NCBI GenBank assembly: GCA_031002005.1
Contig: JARYHS010013631.1
Coordinates: 64,229,832 to 64,293,831, forward strand
Origin: Vandiemenella viatica
Lineage: Eukaryota > Arthropoda > Insecta > Orthoptera > Morabidae
Direction of reading: 5' to 3'
DNA: 64,000 nucleotides
Positions 36,326-47,903 of this stretch are shown piece after piece. The notes under the pieces are model-generated. The model was given only the letters and a program-made list of their open reading frames with translations, made no database searches and had not been told where the DNA came from. Numbering within the stretch: the stretch's first letter is position 1; the number at the start of each line of letters is the position of its first letter. The translations under genes were made by a program, and so were the position numbers.

Positions 36326-39178
36326 CTATACCAGGGGTACAGTAAGCCTAGATTTCCTTAACTAACAACTTGCCCTTGCAAATAAAATTTGTCAAAATAT
36401 AAAATAAAGTTCCAACTGTGCGAAAATGTTAGACTGTGAATACACCTTTGGAAATTAAATCAACTGCTAATTAAAATAGTCGCCACTCTCAATGATGTCA
36501 TCTTCTGAGAGAAAAGGGTTCAGTTCAAACTATAGAAATAATCACTTCTTAAGTTTCACCATTAATATATTCTGATATCAAAACACAAAAAGTTAACAAT
36601 TACTGTTGATTCAGCGATCGGATACTCATTTCAAAAAATTGCAAGTTATGAATCGCAGAAGACAGACAGCCCAAACCCCTGAAAACTTTACATTATTTGT
36701 TCATTGTCCCGACCACACTACACTATTTCAAAGAATTCCATTATGGCCACCATTCAGCCTATTGGCTGTCATCATAGCAAGAGTATCAACTGCTATTTCT
36801 CACTACCGAGTGTTGCAGACCCGACACGCGCGAATTTCCAAGAGAGACTGCCTCGAACTGGCCCGAAAAGCCCTATATAGGACGATAAAGTCTTCCAAAC
36901 CATGTGACACCCAGGATTTAGCGCATTCAAGATACTTCCAGTAGGGCTTTCAGATTTTAATATTATTTAGAGACAATTATTATAAACAACTTCCCCCCCC
37001 CCCTTTTGATATTCCTCCTAAACTTAACAGTTTGGCCGTAATTAATTTTCATGTATTTGCTGCGTAAAAACTCTGATGTCACCGGTCAACAAGTATATCA
37101 ATTTGTAGAAAAAGTTCCTGTTTAGACCTCCATATTCAAAATTGAATTAAAAAAGTTTATCGTGAATAGCTCTGAAAGTAAGACCTATATCGAAAAATGG
37201 TTTACGGCATAATATTCCCCGGTTTTTAATACATCATTTGAAAGTAATTTTATTCCCTAACTTTGATTATTTTGGCCGTGAAAAATTTATATAAACTGGC
37301 AACGTGTGAATTTAGATGCAGTAGCTTTTAAAAATTCTTTTCAACCTTAATTTGCTGTACAGAACTTCTCGAAAAGTTTAACACGTTGTTCAGAAAGGAT
37401 TTAAGTTGTTACAACTGTGTTGTTTCATATCAGAACTGCTTTAGATATGTTGTAATTAATATTTGAAAGGGCTGGTTTATGTAACTAAATGTTTTCTTAT
37501 TTTTAAAATACCTGAGACTATAGATTATGTGTTATTTTCTGCAAAACCTAGTTTCTCCTATTTGATTATTATTATAAATGTTTTTACCACCTCAAAAGTG
37601 TTGTTAAATGGTGGTGTTATCTCGAAACAAATATAAAGAGTTTACAAGCTGTATTCTTGAAGATTACTATGACTTAGGTGAGTTTAAAGGTTACTTTTTA
37701 CCATTGAAAGTCTGCTTAAAGCTGTTATTACATGTTGAGTCAGTTTTTATATTTTAAATCGCCCTGTGTTAGGCTATAATCTGCAGCTTCTGTACGATTC
37801 CTGTTCCCCATATCCTGTAGCGACGAGGTTTAGAATTTTTCAAATTCTGGGGTGCTTACACAGAAATGAGTGACTTGGCTAGTTGTCATGGTGCAAACTC
37901 CAGCTATTGTTCTTCCACAGATCAGGCCTCTTCTATCACAAATTTTCCCATAAACATTTTTAAACTTTTACCTAGTACTGTTTGTTGTCAATCTGGCCTT
38001 CTGGCATGAAGTCACAATTTTTAACCCCCTAAAGGTAAAAGAAAATGATAAACGTTGACTTCACATTTAACCAACTCAATCATGCATTCTTCAGTCATGG
38101 CAATGTTTGACTGGCCCACTGTGAAGATTGTGCTTTTATTTCCACATCAAAGTTGTACTCCCACACTTTATTTGTTATGATGACTGTCATGGAGTTTTTG
38201 TTGCTGTTAGATCAAGTGATTGTTGGGTTATGGTGACACAGATATCTGTGGTTGTGAGCAGCCATGATACAAATTTTGTACTGATGTGGTGCATGTCAAG
38301 CATGACAGCATCTGATGCTAATCCTGACTACTTCTGCAACCTCCTACTAGTTAAACCAAGGTTTGCACAAATCAGAGACTGAACAGCATTGATTGTTTCA
38401 TTATTTGTTGACACTGATAGCCATCACAATGAACCTCATACATTTTAACTTAACATCATGACTTAACCTAAAAAACTAGACATCAACATCAGTTATTCAC
38501 AAATTTTTAATAGTATTTGCAAACACAAACTTAAGTACTTCAAATAAATAAATCAGAAATATATTTTAGCATAAGCAAGGGGGTAATTACAGATTCTGCA
38601 CTCACATTGGCATGTAAGATAACTCATATCTAAAATGAGGGAAAATATGCTCTTACAGTGCAACTGCATCTAGCTGACAAGATTTGCGATAAAAAAAAGT
38701 AACAAGAAAAGGGATGATAGATCAATCAAGATTGTTAGAGAATCCACTCTGATCAGCAGCTGACTCCCTATACTGCCGTGTATCCACATAACATATCTGA
38801 TCCTGCTGCTCAACTCATTCCCCATGCTTAGAGCTTGTGCCTATGACTTACACAACCATTGACTGGCATGGATTATACAAGGATAGGAACTTCAGAAACC
38901 ATACACTTCACTGGAAGACTTAGATGCTAAGATGGAAAGAGACTTCAAAACATCACAACAAAATGACACACTACCCCAACAGAAGTGCTCGAAAATTGTA
39001 ATAAAAACCTTCCAGATCTTCTCAGAACAAATAGGCCGAAATTATTAACTGACATTTCAATGACAACAGGAATAAGTGATCAAAAAGCAGTAGTCGACCA
39101 TAAAATTAATAACCATTAAAGAAGAAGTGAGGGAGAGAATGAGTCTGCAGTAGTCATATGTAAATAGAAACTACCCAT
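36326..39178. other. Unassigned sequence up to the nested LINE
   Basis: Small ORFs at 36606-36944 and 38128-38382 have no recognisable motif. A C run lies near 36994-37003. No splice-bounded exon was found. Confidence 0.4.
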
Positions 39179-39572
39179 GGAAAATGTAACTGGCTGTTGT
39201 TGTTGTTGTGGCTTTAGGGCGCGTCGACAACGAGGTCATTAGCGCCCTAACAATGACCAGCAAAGATTGTGGTTAAAATTCATAATAAAAGTACTGTCTG
39301 CATGGTCAACTTTAAAGGGGTCGACCATACAGACAGCACATAAAATAAATAACAAAAATAAGATGGAGCCCTAAAAGGCAACCTGGAATTACGACCGTTG
39401 AACACCTGGGTGGCTGTAGAGGAGCCAAACAGGTTCGCAGAAGACTTAAAAAAAAACTGCATATCTCGCTGGCTGTAAAAAGGCCAGCGCGAAATGAATT
39501 AAAACAAAATAAAAATTAGAACTAAAGCACATGGATGGTCGGCTGTAAAGGGGCCTCCCATCCATTCTAAAA

Positions 39573-42500
39573 CTAGGCCGATCTGCCTAAAATTTTAGGC
39601 ACTAGACCGGCCAAAACACAAAATTCTAAAACACTCGCCACGTTGCTGGTCTCGTCGTTTAAAATAAGGGACAGATCATTGGCCAAGCCAATGTCTGCCC
39701 TTAAGTCTAAAAACAGTACACAGTCTATTAAAATGTGGCGTACCGTCAAAGGTACGCCACATGCATCACACTCCGGAGGGTCCTCTCGGCGGAGAAGGAA
39801 ACCATGTGTCAGAGGACAGTGCCCTATACGGAAGCGAGTAAGGAGAACCTCATCCCTCCTCGCCTGCTGGAAGGAGCTGCTCCACGGCTGAACGGTCGGC
39901 TTGACCTGCCGGAGCTTATTATGCTCGACTTCCAGCCACTGCCTCTGCCAAGTTTCAAAGATAAATCTCTTCGCCGCCGAGGCAAGGTCTGACTTTGGGA
40001 CCGGTTCAAAGTCGGTTCTGACCTTGTCGCAGGCTAACTTGGCAGCTTGATCAGCTGCCTCGTTCCCTCCGATTCCCACATGGCCCGGTACCCAGCAGAA
40101 TAACACCTCATTTCCACGAGATTGGAGGGAAAGGAGGGCGTCCTGGATGTCTTGGACTAGCCGATCTGCTGGATACATATTTCCTATGGCCTGAATACAG
40201 CTGAGGGAATCACAGCATATGATGAACAACTTATCGCGCATTACTTTCATATGCTGGAGCGACTTCAACACGGCATAGCATTCGCCAGTGTAAATGCTGC
40301 ACCTGCCGTCCAATTTGAATGTGTAAGTCGCTCGAGGGAACACTACGGAGCAACCAACCCCGTTAGCCTGCTTACACCCATCCGTATACACCGGGGTAAA
40401 CGTGTGATACTGGTTTAAAACATCTCTAAAAATTCTGATAAAAACATTATCCGCGGTACACAGCTTGTTGTGCCGCGATAATTATAAAATTGTTCTGGGC
40501 CTCTTTAAAAGCCAGGGAGGAGATTTACTCCAACCCTGGTGATAAAAAGAAGGAAGCTCGAATCCATATTGTTCTAAAATAGCCTTTGTACGGTAGCTGA
40601 ATGGTTTAGTGGCTCTATGCCGCTTGGTATAGAGCCGCTCGTAGTTGGGATGGAGCACTATGTCGTGCATGGGACTGCCAGGTGTTATGGCAACGTGCAG
40701 ATAGTGTCGCACCATGAGGAGTTGCCGGCGGGTGGTAAGCGGCGGCTCGCCCGAGTCAGCACAAATGCTGACAATAGGGCTGGTGCGATATGCACCTGTG
40801 GCGAGCCAAATTCCAGCATGGTGGACACTATCCAATATACGCAGATAGCTGTCCCGTGCCGAACCATAGACAATACAGCCATATTCCAACCATGACCATA
40901 CAAAGGCTCTGTAAAATTGTAGCAGGCAGGAGCGGTCAGCGCCCCATGACCTGCCACACAGACATTTTAAAAGATTAAGAGCTTTTAAGGCCCTGGCTCT
41001 CACATCTTTTAGATGCGCAAGCCAGTTAAGCCTTGTGTCAAAAATGAGGCCCAGAAATCTAACAGTATCACTAAAACTTAAAACGGTGTTACTCAGGGTA
41101 AGGTGAGGCTCTGGTGAAAGGCTCCTGCTGCGAGTAAAAAGTACACACCGGGTTTTCTCAGCGGAGAAACGAAAACCGGTGTGCACTGACCATTCATCCA
41201 GCCTGTTCAGCGTGAGTTGCAACTGCCGCTCAGCGCTTCTCAGGCTGGACGATACAATAAAAATTAAAAAATCGTCCACATATAAGGAGTACCGCAGGGG
41301 ACTCCTTATAATGGCTGCTATGCTATTAATAGCAATGGCAAAAAGAGTAACGCTTAAAACTGACCCCTGAGGGACACCGTTTTCCTGAATAAAAAGATCA
41401 GACACTTCACCACCGACTCGGTACCGGAAGCAACGACCAGATAAAAATGATTTTAAAAAACGGGGTAGGTTTCCCCTAAAACCCCATTAATGTAACTGTT
41501 TTAAAATCACATGCCGCCAGGTAGTATCGTAGGCCTTTTCAAGGTCGAAAAAAACACCCACAAGGTGTTGGCTGCAGATGAACGCATCCTGTATTGCTGC
41601 CTCCAGGAGGATCAGGTTGTCCAAGGTGGAACGGAACTACCTGAATCCACACTGAAAGCGGCTCAGAAGGTTTTGGGATTCCAGACACCAGACGAGGCGG
41701 CGGTTATCCATCCTCTCCAGTGTCTTACCCACACAGCTTGTAAGGGCGATACTACGATAGCTACCTGGCAACAATTTTTCCTTGCCAGGCTTTAAAATAG
41801 GGATAAGTGTTGCTTCTTTCCACGAGTCGGGGAAGTGTCCTCCGGTCCAAATGTCATTAAAAATATCTAGAAGGTACTTTTTAGCATCCTTACTGAGATG
41901 CCTCAGCATCTGGTACTGGATCAAATCAGGCCCTGGAGCAGTGTCATTTGCGCTGTTCAACGCTGACTCCAGCTCCCAAGATGTAAATGGGCAGTTGTAG
42001 GCCTCTGTATTCGACGAATCGAAGCACAGCGGGCGCCTCTCGGCAGCGACTCTGCGTCACTGAAACCGAGGGTCAAAGTTAGCGGACGAAGTGATGGCGG
42101 CGAAGTTCTCCGCCATCAGCTGCGCTATGCTTCGTTCGTCAGTAATTATACGTCCGTGATCCAGTAACCCAGATACTGGTGCGCGGGAGTACCTTCCAGA
42201 TACACGGCGAATGGACTCCCATACTTTCGATGAAGGTGTGGAACGATTTATTGTGCTCACAAAGTTCTGCCATGACCTCTTCTTGCTCTCCTTAATAACT
42301 CGACGCGCCTTAGCTCTGGCAATACGGAACGCTGCTAGGTTGTCAGATGTTGGGCACAACCTAAAACGACGCAACGCCCGTCGGCGACCCTGGATGGCGG
42401 AACGACATTCATCGTTCCACCAGGGGACAGGCGTCCTTCGCAGCGTTCCGGAGCTCTTCGGCATGGAAACGTCAGCTGCACGGTGAATCACTTCGGTCAA

Positions 42501-43266
42501 GTGATTCACCTTCTCCTGTATACTGCCGCAGGGTTGCAGTTGTACAGCACGGCAGTAGAGCTGCCAATCTGCACAACTGACGTTCCATTTACGTCGGTTA
42601 TTTCCTCCTCCACGTTCACACTCTACATGCATCCAAATAGGGAAGTGGTCGCTACCATGTAGGTCGCGATCCACCTCCCACTGCACGGAGTCCGCAATTG
42701 AGGGGGAACACAAGGAAAGGTCAATGGCAGAAGACGTACCGGTAGCAGTGGTGAAATGAGTCATTTGCCCTGTATTCAGGATACAAATTTCCTCCTGCTC
42801 TATCAATCTACCAACCACTCGGCCCCTGGGGCAATCGGTGGTGGAACCCCACAACGCATTGTGGGCATTGAAATCTCCCAAAAGGAGAAAGGGCCGAGTG
42901 AGTTGTCGTACGATGCCAAACAGGTCATCGTAGCCGACTAACATACTGGGTGGCAGATAGACAGAGCATACGGTCAGTTGGATTGGACCGTGTATTTTCA
43001 CCGCTACTGCTTGTAATGTGGAGGTGAGAGCAACAGGGTTCGGAGTGGACAGTGTTGCGGACCAACACCGCCACTCCTCCCTTAGCTCGATCACCCTCGG
43101 TATCGTCTTTTCGGAATATGTCATATCCTCTTAGTACTGGCTGGTGTAGTGGTCTGAAATGTGCCTCTTGCAGACAGAGACACATAGGTTCAGACTGTGC
43201 TAAGAGTTGGACTTCCTCTTTGTGAGCCTGGAAGCCGTTTACGTTCCACTGAAGTATGGGAGCCAT
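39573..43266 (-). pseudogene. I-clade LINE ORF2: endonuclease, RT, RNase H
   Basis: The replication protein of the LINE. From 43266: an apurinic-type endonuclease start (ILQWNVNGFQAHKEEVQLL, CLCLQEAHF), then after one frameshift near 43.0 kb LLGDFNAHNALWGS and the SDHFPIW endonuclease block. RT domain: FPDSWKEATLIPILKPGK, GSYRSIALTSC, GVPQGSVLSVTLF and catalytic YVDD (about 41.27 kb), followed by FLGLIFDTRLNW. RNase H follows at 40391: VYTDGCK, GECYAVLKSL, CDSLSCIQAI and WVPGHVGIGGNEAADQAA. Apart from the early frameshift, the long frame is continuous with four in-frame stops (near 42057, 41637, 41.49 kb and 40482). All catalytic motifs are still visible, so decay is moderate. It is a pseudogene in this copy. 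Confidence 0.92.
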
Positions 43267-43267
43267 T

Positions 43268-44617
43268 CTACCTATTTAAAACCACCCGCCTCGGGTCGGG
43301 TGGGTCAGTGTCTGGTGTCTGCTGAGGAACGGGACCAGGGTCTACGTCCACCAGCATAACGTCATCTTGGGGGTCCGAAGACGACTTTTGTTCTAAGGCC
43401 TCGGCGTCTTGCGGATCTTTCTTCCGCCGAGGCCTTGTCCCCCTCCTCCCCCCGCCAGTTGGGGAACTGGGAGGAGAAGTAGAAGGGGACTTCAAGAACA
43501 TGGTGGGGTCCGTTAGTTTGAACTTCGGACCCCGAACTTTCTGCACTACCTGCCATCCGCTTCCGACAGATGGCGTTTCTACTGCTTCTACAGCTGCAGG
43601 TGCAGCTTTTGCCATGGGTGCTGCTTCTGCTGTTGCAGAGGCACCCACAGCTGCAGCTACTGGAGCGGATGGCCGTGCTTTAGCTGGTGGACTTGATGGA
43701 CCTGCTGCTCTAGTGGTCGAGATAGCAGAAGCGCTACTACCGACGACCACGGTCCTTGGTGTTAGGACCTTAGTGGGCTGCGCACCACACTTGCACTGGC
43801 ACGAGCATGTCATGCTTGTGCCCGTGTCTACAACAGTCGTCTGCGTAGCAACGCTCTCCTTCCTGACGGGAGTTGACAACGTTTTGGCGAAGCTAGTGGC
43901 GAAGACCGGTGGCGCCAGCGCCTTAAACCGTTTCTTCGCCTCGCCAAAGGATATTCTTTCCTTAGTCTTCAACTCCTGTACCTTCTTTTCTTCAAGGTAC
44001 ACTCGACACTCCCTGCTCCAGGCTGGATGTGACCCGGAGCAGTTAATGCACACCTGTGGGAGCGTGCAAGTTGCACCCGGTTCATGCGCCGATTTTCCAC
44101 ATTTCCCACAAGTGGTGTTGCCTTTACAGTTCGCCGTCGTATGCCCGAACCGCTGGCACTTAAAGCAGCGCATCGGGTCCGGAACATACGGGCGAACATT
44201 AAGATGTAGGTAACCAGCTTTTATGGACTTTGGCAACGTTGGAGTGTCGAACGTCAGGACGAAGGTGGCAGTCTTCTCAAGATTGCCGTTAACCCTTCGT
44301 TTGATCTGCCTAACCTCGACCACATTTTCTGATCGCCACTCCTTAAGGAGTTCCTCGGACTCTATATCCATTAAATCTCTGCAAGTGATCACACCTTTGC
44401 TAGAGTTTAGAGTTTTATGGAGTTCGCATTTCACTGCGAACTCCCCGAGCTTCTCACACTTAAGGAGTGAAACAGCCTGCTTGTGGTTAGATGTTTCCAG
44501 AAGCAGGGTCCCACTCCTCTGCTTTTTCACACTCTTCAAGGTTCACGCTATTCCCTCCAATCCTTTATTTATATAAAACGGAGAGACCTTCTCAAAGGAT
44601 CCCTCCGTTCTTGCCAT
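43268..44617 (-). pseudogene. I-clade LINE ORF1 (gag-like, three CCHC knuckles)
   Basis: RNA-binding protein of the LINE. The natural start is ATG at 44617: MARTEGSFEKVSPFYINKG, then LEGIA. Codon 25 is an in-frame TGA, after which the frame is open to 43268. Three zinc knuckles lie in the middle: CFKCQRFGHTTANC, CGKCGKSAHEPGATC and CINCSGSHPAWSREC. A following basic EKKVQELKTKERISF region is typical of I-clade gag. The C-terminal third is A/P/S-rich and ends with DPPDPRRVVLNR. The stop lies 1 base before the ORF2 ATG at 43266. The single internal stop is the only clear defect. The longest uninterrupted frame starts after this stop. Confidence 0.88.
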
Positions 44618-44636
44618 GATAACAAAGGCATTGTCT

Positions 44637-44666
44637 GTGTAATCTTGGTTGTCCGGGTTGAACCGC
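44637..44666 (-). repeat. Inverted PLTR fragment at PLE-A 5' end
   Basis: Thirty bases reverse-complementary to the gcggttcaacccggacaacc..gattacac part of the terminal repeat, placed between the TSD and the left repeat. This short inverted tail is a Penelope hallmark thought to arise during integration. Confidence 0.9.
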
Positions 44667-44808
44667 GGCAGCAGTTCCAGCCGTATCAGTACTCTGAAGA
44701 AGGCCACAAAATGATGGCCGAAACGTCAGGTTTCAACAAATTGATGCGGTTCAACACGGACAACCAAGATTACATTGACAACGACCGCGGAAGTCTGCGC
44801 ACCCACTT
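44665..44808 (+). repeat. PLE-A left terminal repeat (PLTR), 144 bp
   Basis: Identical to 47241-47384 except two substitutions. It starts gcggcagcagttccagccg and ends gcgcacccactt. It contains a hammerhead-like core (CTGAAGA...GAAAC) and is translated through by the ORF, whose ATG 44711 and ATG 44810 are both in frame. It is preceded by an inverted 30-bp copy of its own 3' part. Confidence 0.95.
44694..44727 (+). ncRNA. Hammerhead-like motif in PLE-A left repeat
   Basis: CTGAAGA, a GGCCA/TGGCC hairpin, then GAAAC and GTC: the order of hammerhead core elements, with one extra A before stem II. Stem I is weak and stem III is minimal, so self-cleavage is uncertain. Hammerheads of this minimal type are known in PLE terminal repeats. 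Confidence 0.4.
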
Positions 44809-44809
44809 G

Positions 44810-46042
44810 ATGAATCTCTACGGGGAGAATGTCTTCAAACTTACCAGACAATTCGGATCGCTCCGACAGAAGAGAAATCTTAGGCTGTGTCATCTAGCCT
44901 TCCTTTGCCGCTGCCGAGATAAAGACGTCATTCCAGGCTTTCTCAACATCAGGCATCACATCACCACGTCCACCGCCCGCCGAATTTTGAAGAGAAGTAG
45001 CAAGGCACTTCTTCGTGAACGCATTCACTACACGCGGAGTGAACTGGCAGCGCTGGAAGTAAGAATTCTTAGCCTCCACTTGTTCCTTAGTAACACATTA
45101 AATCTCGATGACTGGAACTTGCTGGACAAATTATCGTGGAATCAGGCCCATGACGCATTTGAAAATACTAAGAGTAGACAATTGGTTAAATTCTCCAGAC
45201 TAGAAGAGAAGCAACACCCGCAACCAGAGGAAAATCTGTTAAAAAGATGCGTGGTCAATCTCACCAACGAGACGCTGGACACAGATACGAACTCGGTTCT
45301 TGCCAAAGGACTGAATTTCGCTATAGCGCCAGCAAAGTTACCAGTGGATGAAGTCATCGCTGCCGTGGAATCTTCAATTTCTTCTCTTTCATCAGATGAC
45401 GCTCACGAGATTCGCAGTGAAACGGTGAGAATATTATCAATTTCCAAACCACCGCCGCAGAACCTTACTCGAGGGGAAAGAGACGCCCTGCGTCGAATGA
45501 GAGAGAGAGATGACATTGTGGTGTTACCTGCTGATAAAGGAAATTCTTCAGTCGTAATGTATGCGGAAGAATATCACCGAAAGGTAGAGGCGTTATTACA
45601 AGATGGAACGTATGGAAAGCTGCCAACAAATCCTACACAGAAAATTCGGTGTAACGTTGCAAATAAAATACGGGAAGCATCTTCAATCGAACCGGAGGCC
45701 AAAAGAAAATTAACTACGTCCAATCACCTGACACCACGACTGTACTGCCTGCCCAAGATACACAAAGATGGGGTCCCTTTACGGCCCATTGTGAGCGCAT
45801 TCCAGTCTCCAACACATCCGCTGGCAAGATATCTGGCGGACAAGCTAAAGAATCTGACTAGCTCTACTTTTACAGTTCGAAATTCTTCTGATTTCATAAA
45901 TAGGATCAAGGACAGACGCCTGGAAGACAGTGACTTATTAGTTAGCTTCGACGTCACGTCACTGTTCACAAACGTGCCAATTGATGAAGCCATAAATATC
46001 ATCAGGGAACGACTAGGATATCTCAGTCTACCAGAAGACTGA
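44810..46042 (+). pseudogene. PLE-A protein, N-terminal and RT part
   Basis: Reverse transcriptase of a Penelope-like element. ATG 44810 (MNLYGENVFKL) follows directly after the left terminal repeat; in-frame ATGs at 44711/44714 lie within it. RT-side landmarks: VVLPADKGNSSVVM (near 45520), LPKIHKDGVPLRPIVSAFQS (45750-45810) and LVSFDVTSLFTNVPIDEA (45935-45990). The frame ends at a TGA at 46040-46042, in a run of GACT repeats. Removing a single 4-base repeat unit would align this frame with the downstream one. The rest of the RT and the nuclease lie in 46056-47216. Combined length of about 800 codons is normal for the family. The protein is broken only by this one lesion. Confidence 0.9.
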
Positions 46043-46055
46043 CTGACTGACTGAA

Positions 46056-47216
46056 TTCTGTCTCAGGACCACCTTCTTTCAATACCAAGGGGACTTCTAC
46101 CAGCAGAATGAGGGAGCAGCGATGGGTTGCCCACTGTCTCCAATTGTGGCCGACGTGTATATGGAGGCGTTTGAGGCTGAAGTGGTCAACAATTATATTC
46201 TGAAACCTTCTTTGTGGTTGCGTTACGTGGACGACACATTTGTTATCTGGCCTCACGGGCGAGAATCCCTCCAGGCTTTTTTCCAACATTTAAATAGTGC
46301 CCACGACAAAATTAAATTCACCATGGAAGTTGAGGTGGACAAACAACTTCCTTTTATGGACGTTATAGTGAAACGGAAGGAAGATGGCTCCCTAGGGCAC
46401 GGAGTTTACCGCAAGCCCACGCACACCAATCGCTACTTGCATGCAGCCTCTCACCACCATCCAGCAGTGAAACGTGGAATTTTAAAAACATTAACCGTCC
46501 GTGCTTCCATAGTCAGCGACGAAGCGAGCATAGCCGCTGAAAAGAAAATTTTAAAGGAGACGTTTCTGGCCAACGGCTACAGCCTTGAAGTCATCAATAA
46601 GGCCACTGCAAGGCTTGCACCTCGAGCATCACCCTGTGTTCCGACACCGGAAGCCGAAGCCAGAAGACAAACAGACGGACCCACGGCAGTATTACCCTAT
46701 GTCCACGGGGTGACGGATAAAATCGGCCGTCTTTTAAAAAAGAAAAATATCCGTCCAATATACAGAGCGCCTAGGAAGATTTCTGATGTGCTTTTAAAAG
46801 TCAAAGACAAGAGGGAGAAGTTGCAGACAGCGGGCGTATACCAGATACCCTGTAGCTGTGGCCAAGTGTATATCGGCGAAACTGGACGGACAGTCAAGGA
46901 AAGGCTGTGTGAACACATGAGACATCTTAAAAATAATGACGTCAGCAAATCAGCTGTAGCGCAACACTCTGCTGACAGTGGGCATGCAATTTTATTCAAT
47001 GACACAAGTGTATTGGTTCAAGAAAGCAGATGGTGGCCCCGGCGTGTCAGAGAAGCATTGGAAATTAAAAAACGACCGGATAATATGAACGCGGACGGCG
47101 GGCTACAACTTGACCAAATATGGTCATGCTTGATCAGAAAAACGCGGGACGCAGGCCCCCATCGGACCGGCCACGCTGGCGGCGGTAGTTTGAGTGACGT
47201 CACTCCAAACGGCTAG
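46056..47216 (+). pseudogene. PLE-A protein, RT C-terminal part and GIY-YIG nuclease
   Basis: Continuation of the PLE-A protein after the GACT frameshift. It opens with RTTFFQYQGDFYQQ, then GCPLSPIVADVYMEAFE (first recognised ATG at 46122), the catalytic YVDDTFVIW (near 46225), LPFMDVIVKR and GVYRKPTHTNRYLHAASHHHP. A linker is followed by the GIY-YIG endonuclease: GVYQIPCSCGQVYIGETGRT, then VKERLCEHMRHL and AVAQHSADSGH (46835-46985). The ORF ends at 47216, 24 bases before the right repeat. All expected RT and nuclease motifs are present. The GIY-YIG domain nicks target DNA for priming in this class. Confidence 0.92.
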
Positions 47217-47240
47217 CGCGTCTTCGGGAGCTATATATAG

Positions 47241-47384
47241 GCGGCAGCAGTTCCAGCCGTATCAGTACTCTGAAGAAGGCCACAAAATGATGGCCGAAAC
47301 GTCAGGTTTCAACAAATTGACGCGGTTCAACCCGGACAACCAAGATTACATTGACAACGACCGCGGAAGTCTGCGCACCCACTT
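47241..47384 (+). repeat. PLE-A right terminal repeat (PLTR), 144 bp
   Basis: Second copy of the 144-bp repeat, immediately followed by the target-site duplication. A TATA-like tatatatagg lies directly upstream. Confidence 0.95.
47270..47303 (+). ncRNA. Hammerhead-like motif in PLE-A right repeat
   Basis: Identical to the motif in the left repeat (CTGAAGA, GGCCA/TGGCC stem, GAAAC-GTC). The same caveats apply. Confidence 0.4.
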
Positions 47385-47397
47385 AAAGGCATTGTCT

Positions 47398-47903
47398 ATT
47401 AGACAAACCTTTCCGTTACTGTGTTCTTGTTCCGGCGGAGGGCTGTCAACCCTCGCCCGCTTGTTGGAACTGGGTGTATTTTTTTTAACCTGCGGCACAC
47501 CCGGACCGCAGGGGTTTTGTTTTTGTTTGTGAGAAGGAATTTTGGTTCCACAAGAAAAAACATGATAAAAAGAAATGCTGATACAACAGGGGTGCGCAGG
47601 TGCCCCTGAGGTTGCACGTTAGCGTGTGATCTACCTCTCACACATGCACCTCCTCGGCACGTGGCTGACCTTGAGGTTGAGGTTTTTTTTATAGAGGTTT
47701 TTACCGTCCTCGCGATCCGGGCGATGAAGCCAAGATCTCCGTTCTCCTAGGCACACAACGTTCCACCGCCACGCCCTACGGTGGTCGTTGAAGCATGGTA
47801 GGAGTTTACAGTGTGGGAAACTTGCGGCGCTCACAAGTTTCCAGCTCGGGCACCGCGGGTTCGCCAAACCCGTACCTGGCACTTGCGTACCAGGCCCCTG
47901 TGG
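47398..47903 (-). other. 5' UTR of the I-clade LINE (split by the PLE)
   Basis: About 506 bases between the LINE 5' end and the right-hand TSD of the PLE. The sequence is GC-rich, with local hairpins such as gcctggtacgcaagtgccaggtac and cccctgcggtccgggtgtgccgcagg. I-clade LINEs carry an internal promoter here. No long ORF; the apparent ORFs in this stretch are chance. Confidence 0.7.

Larger units (their letters stand above)
44624..47397 (+). mobile_element. Penelope-like element (PLE-A), near full length
   Basis: The 13-bp direct repeat aaaggcattgtct at 44624-44636 and 47385-47397 is the target-site duplication. Inside it, in order: a 30-bp inverted tail fragment (44637-44666), a 144-bp direct terminal repeat (44665-44808), the RT/GIY-YIG coding region (44810-47216), and the second 144-bp repeat (47241-47384). 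The two 144-bp repeats differ at only two positions, indicating recent insertion. Tandem terminal repeats plus a short inverted fragment are the known Penelope architecture. The element is opposite in direction to its host LINE. A TATATATA box lies just before the right repeat (47232-47239). Confidence 0.94.

Noticed and set aside
35289..36365. Long ORFs of 342-358 codons across the N run
   Set aside because: They are produced by translating unknown bases; only a few real residues exist on each side.
36606..36944. 112-codon ORF after the gap
   Set aside because: No motif, no splice context, and composition typical of non-coding DNA.
38128..38382. 84-codon ORF
   Set aside because: No recognisable family and no supporting context.
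43500..44213. Long plus-strand ORF of 237 codons
   Set aside because: Shadow of the LINE gag on the opposite strand, which has zinc knuckles and the expected partner ORF2.
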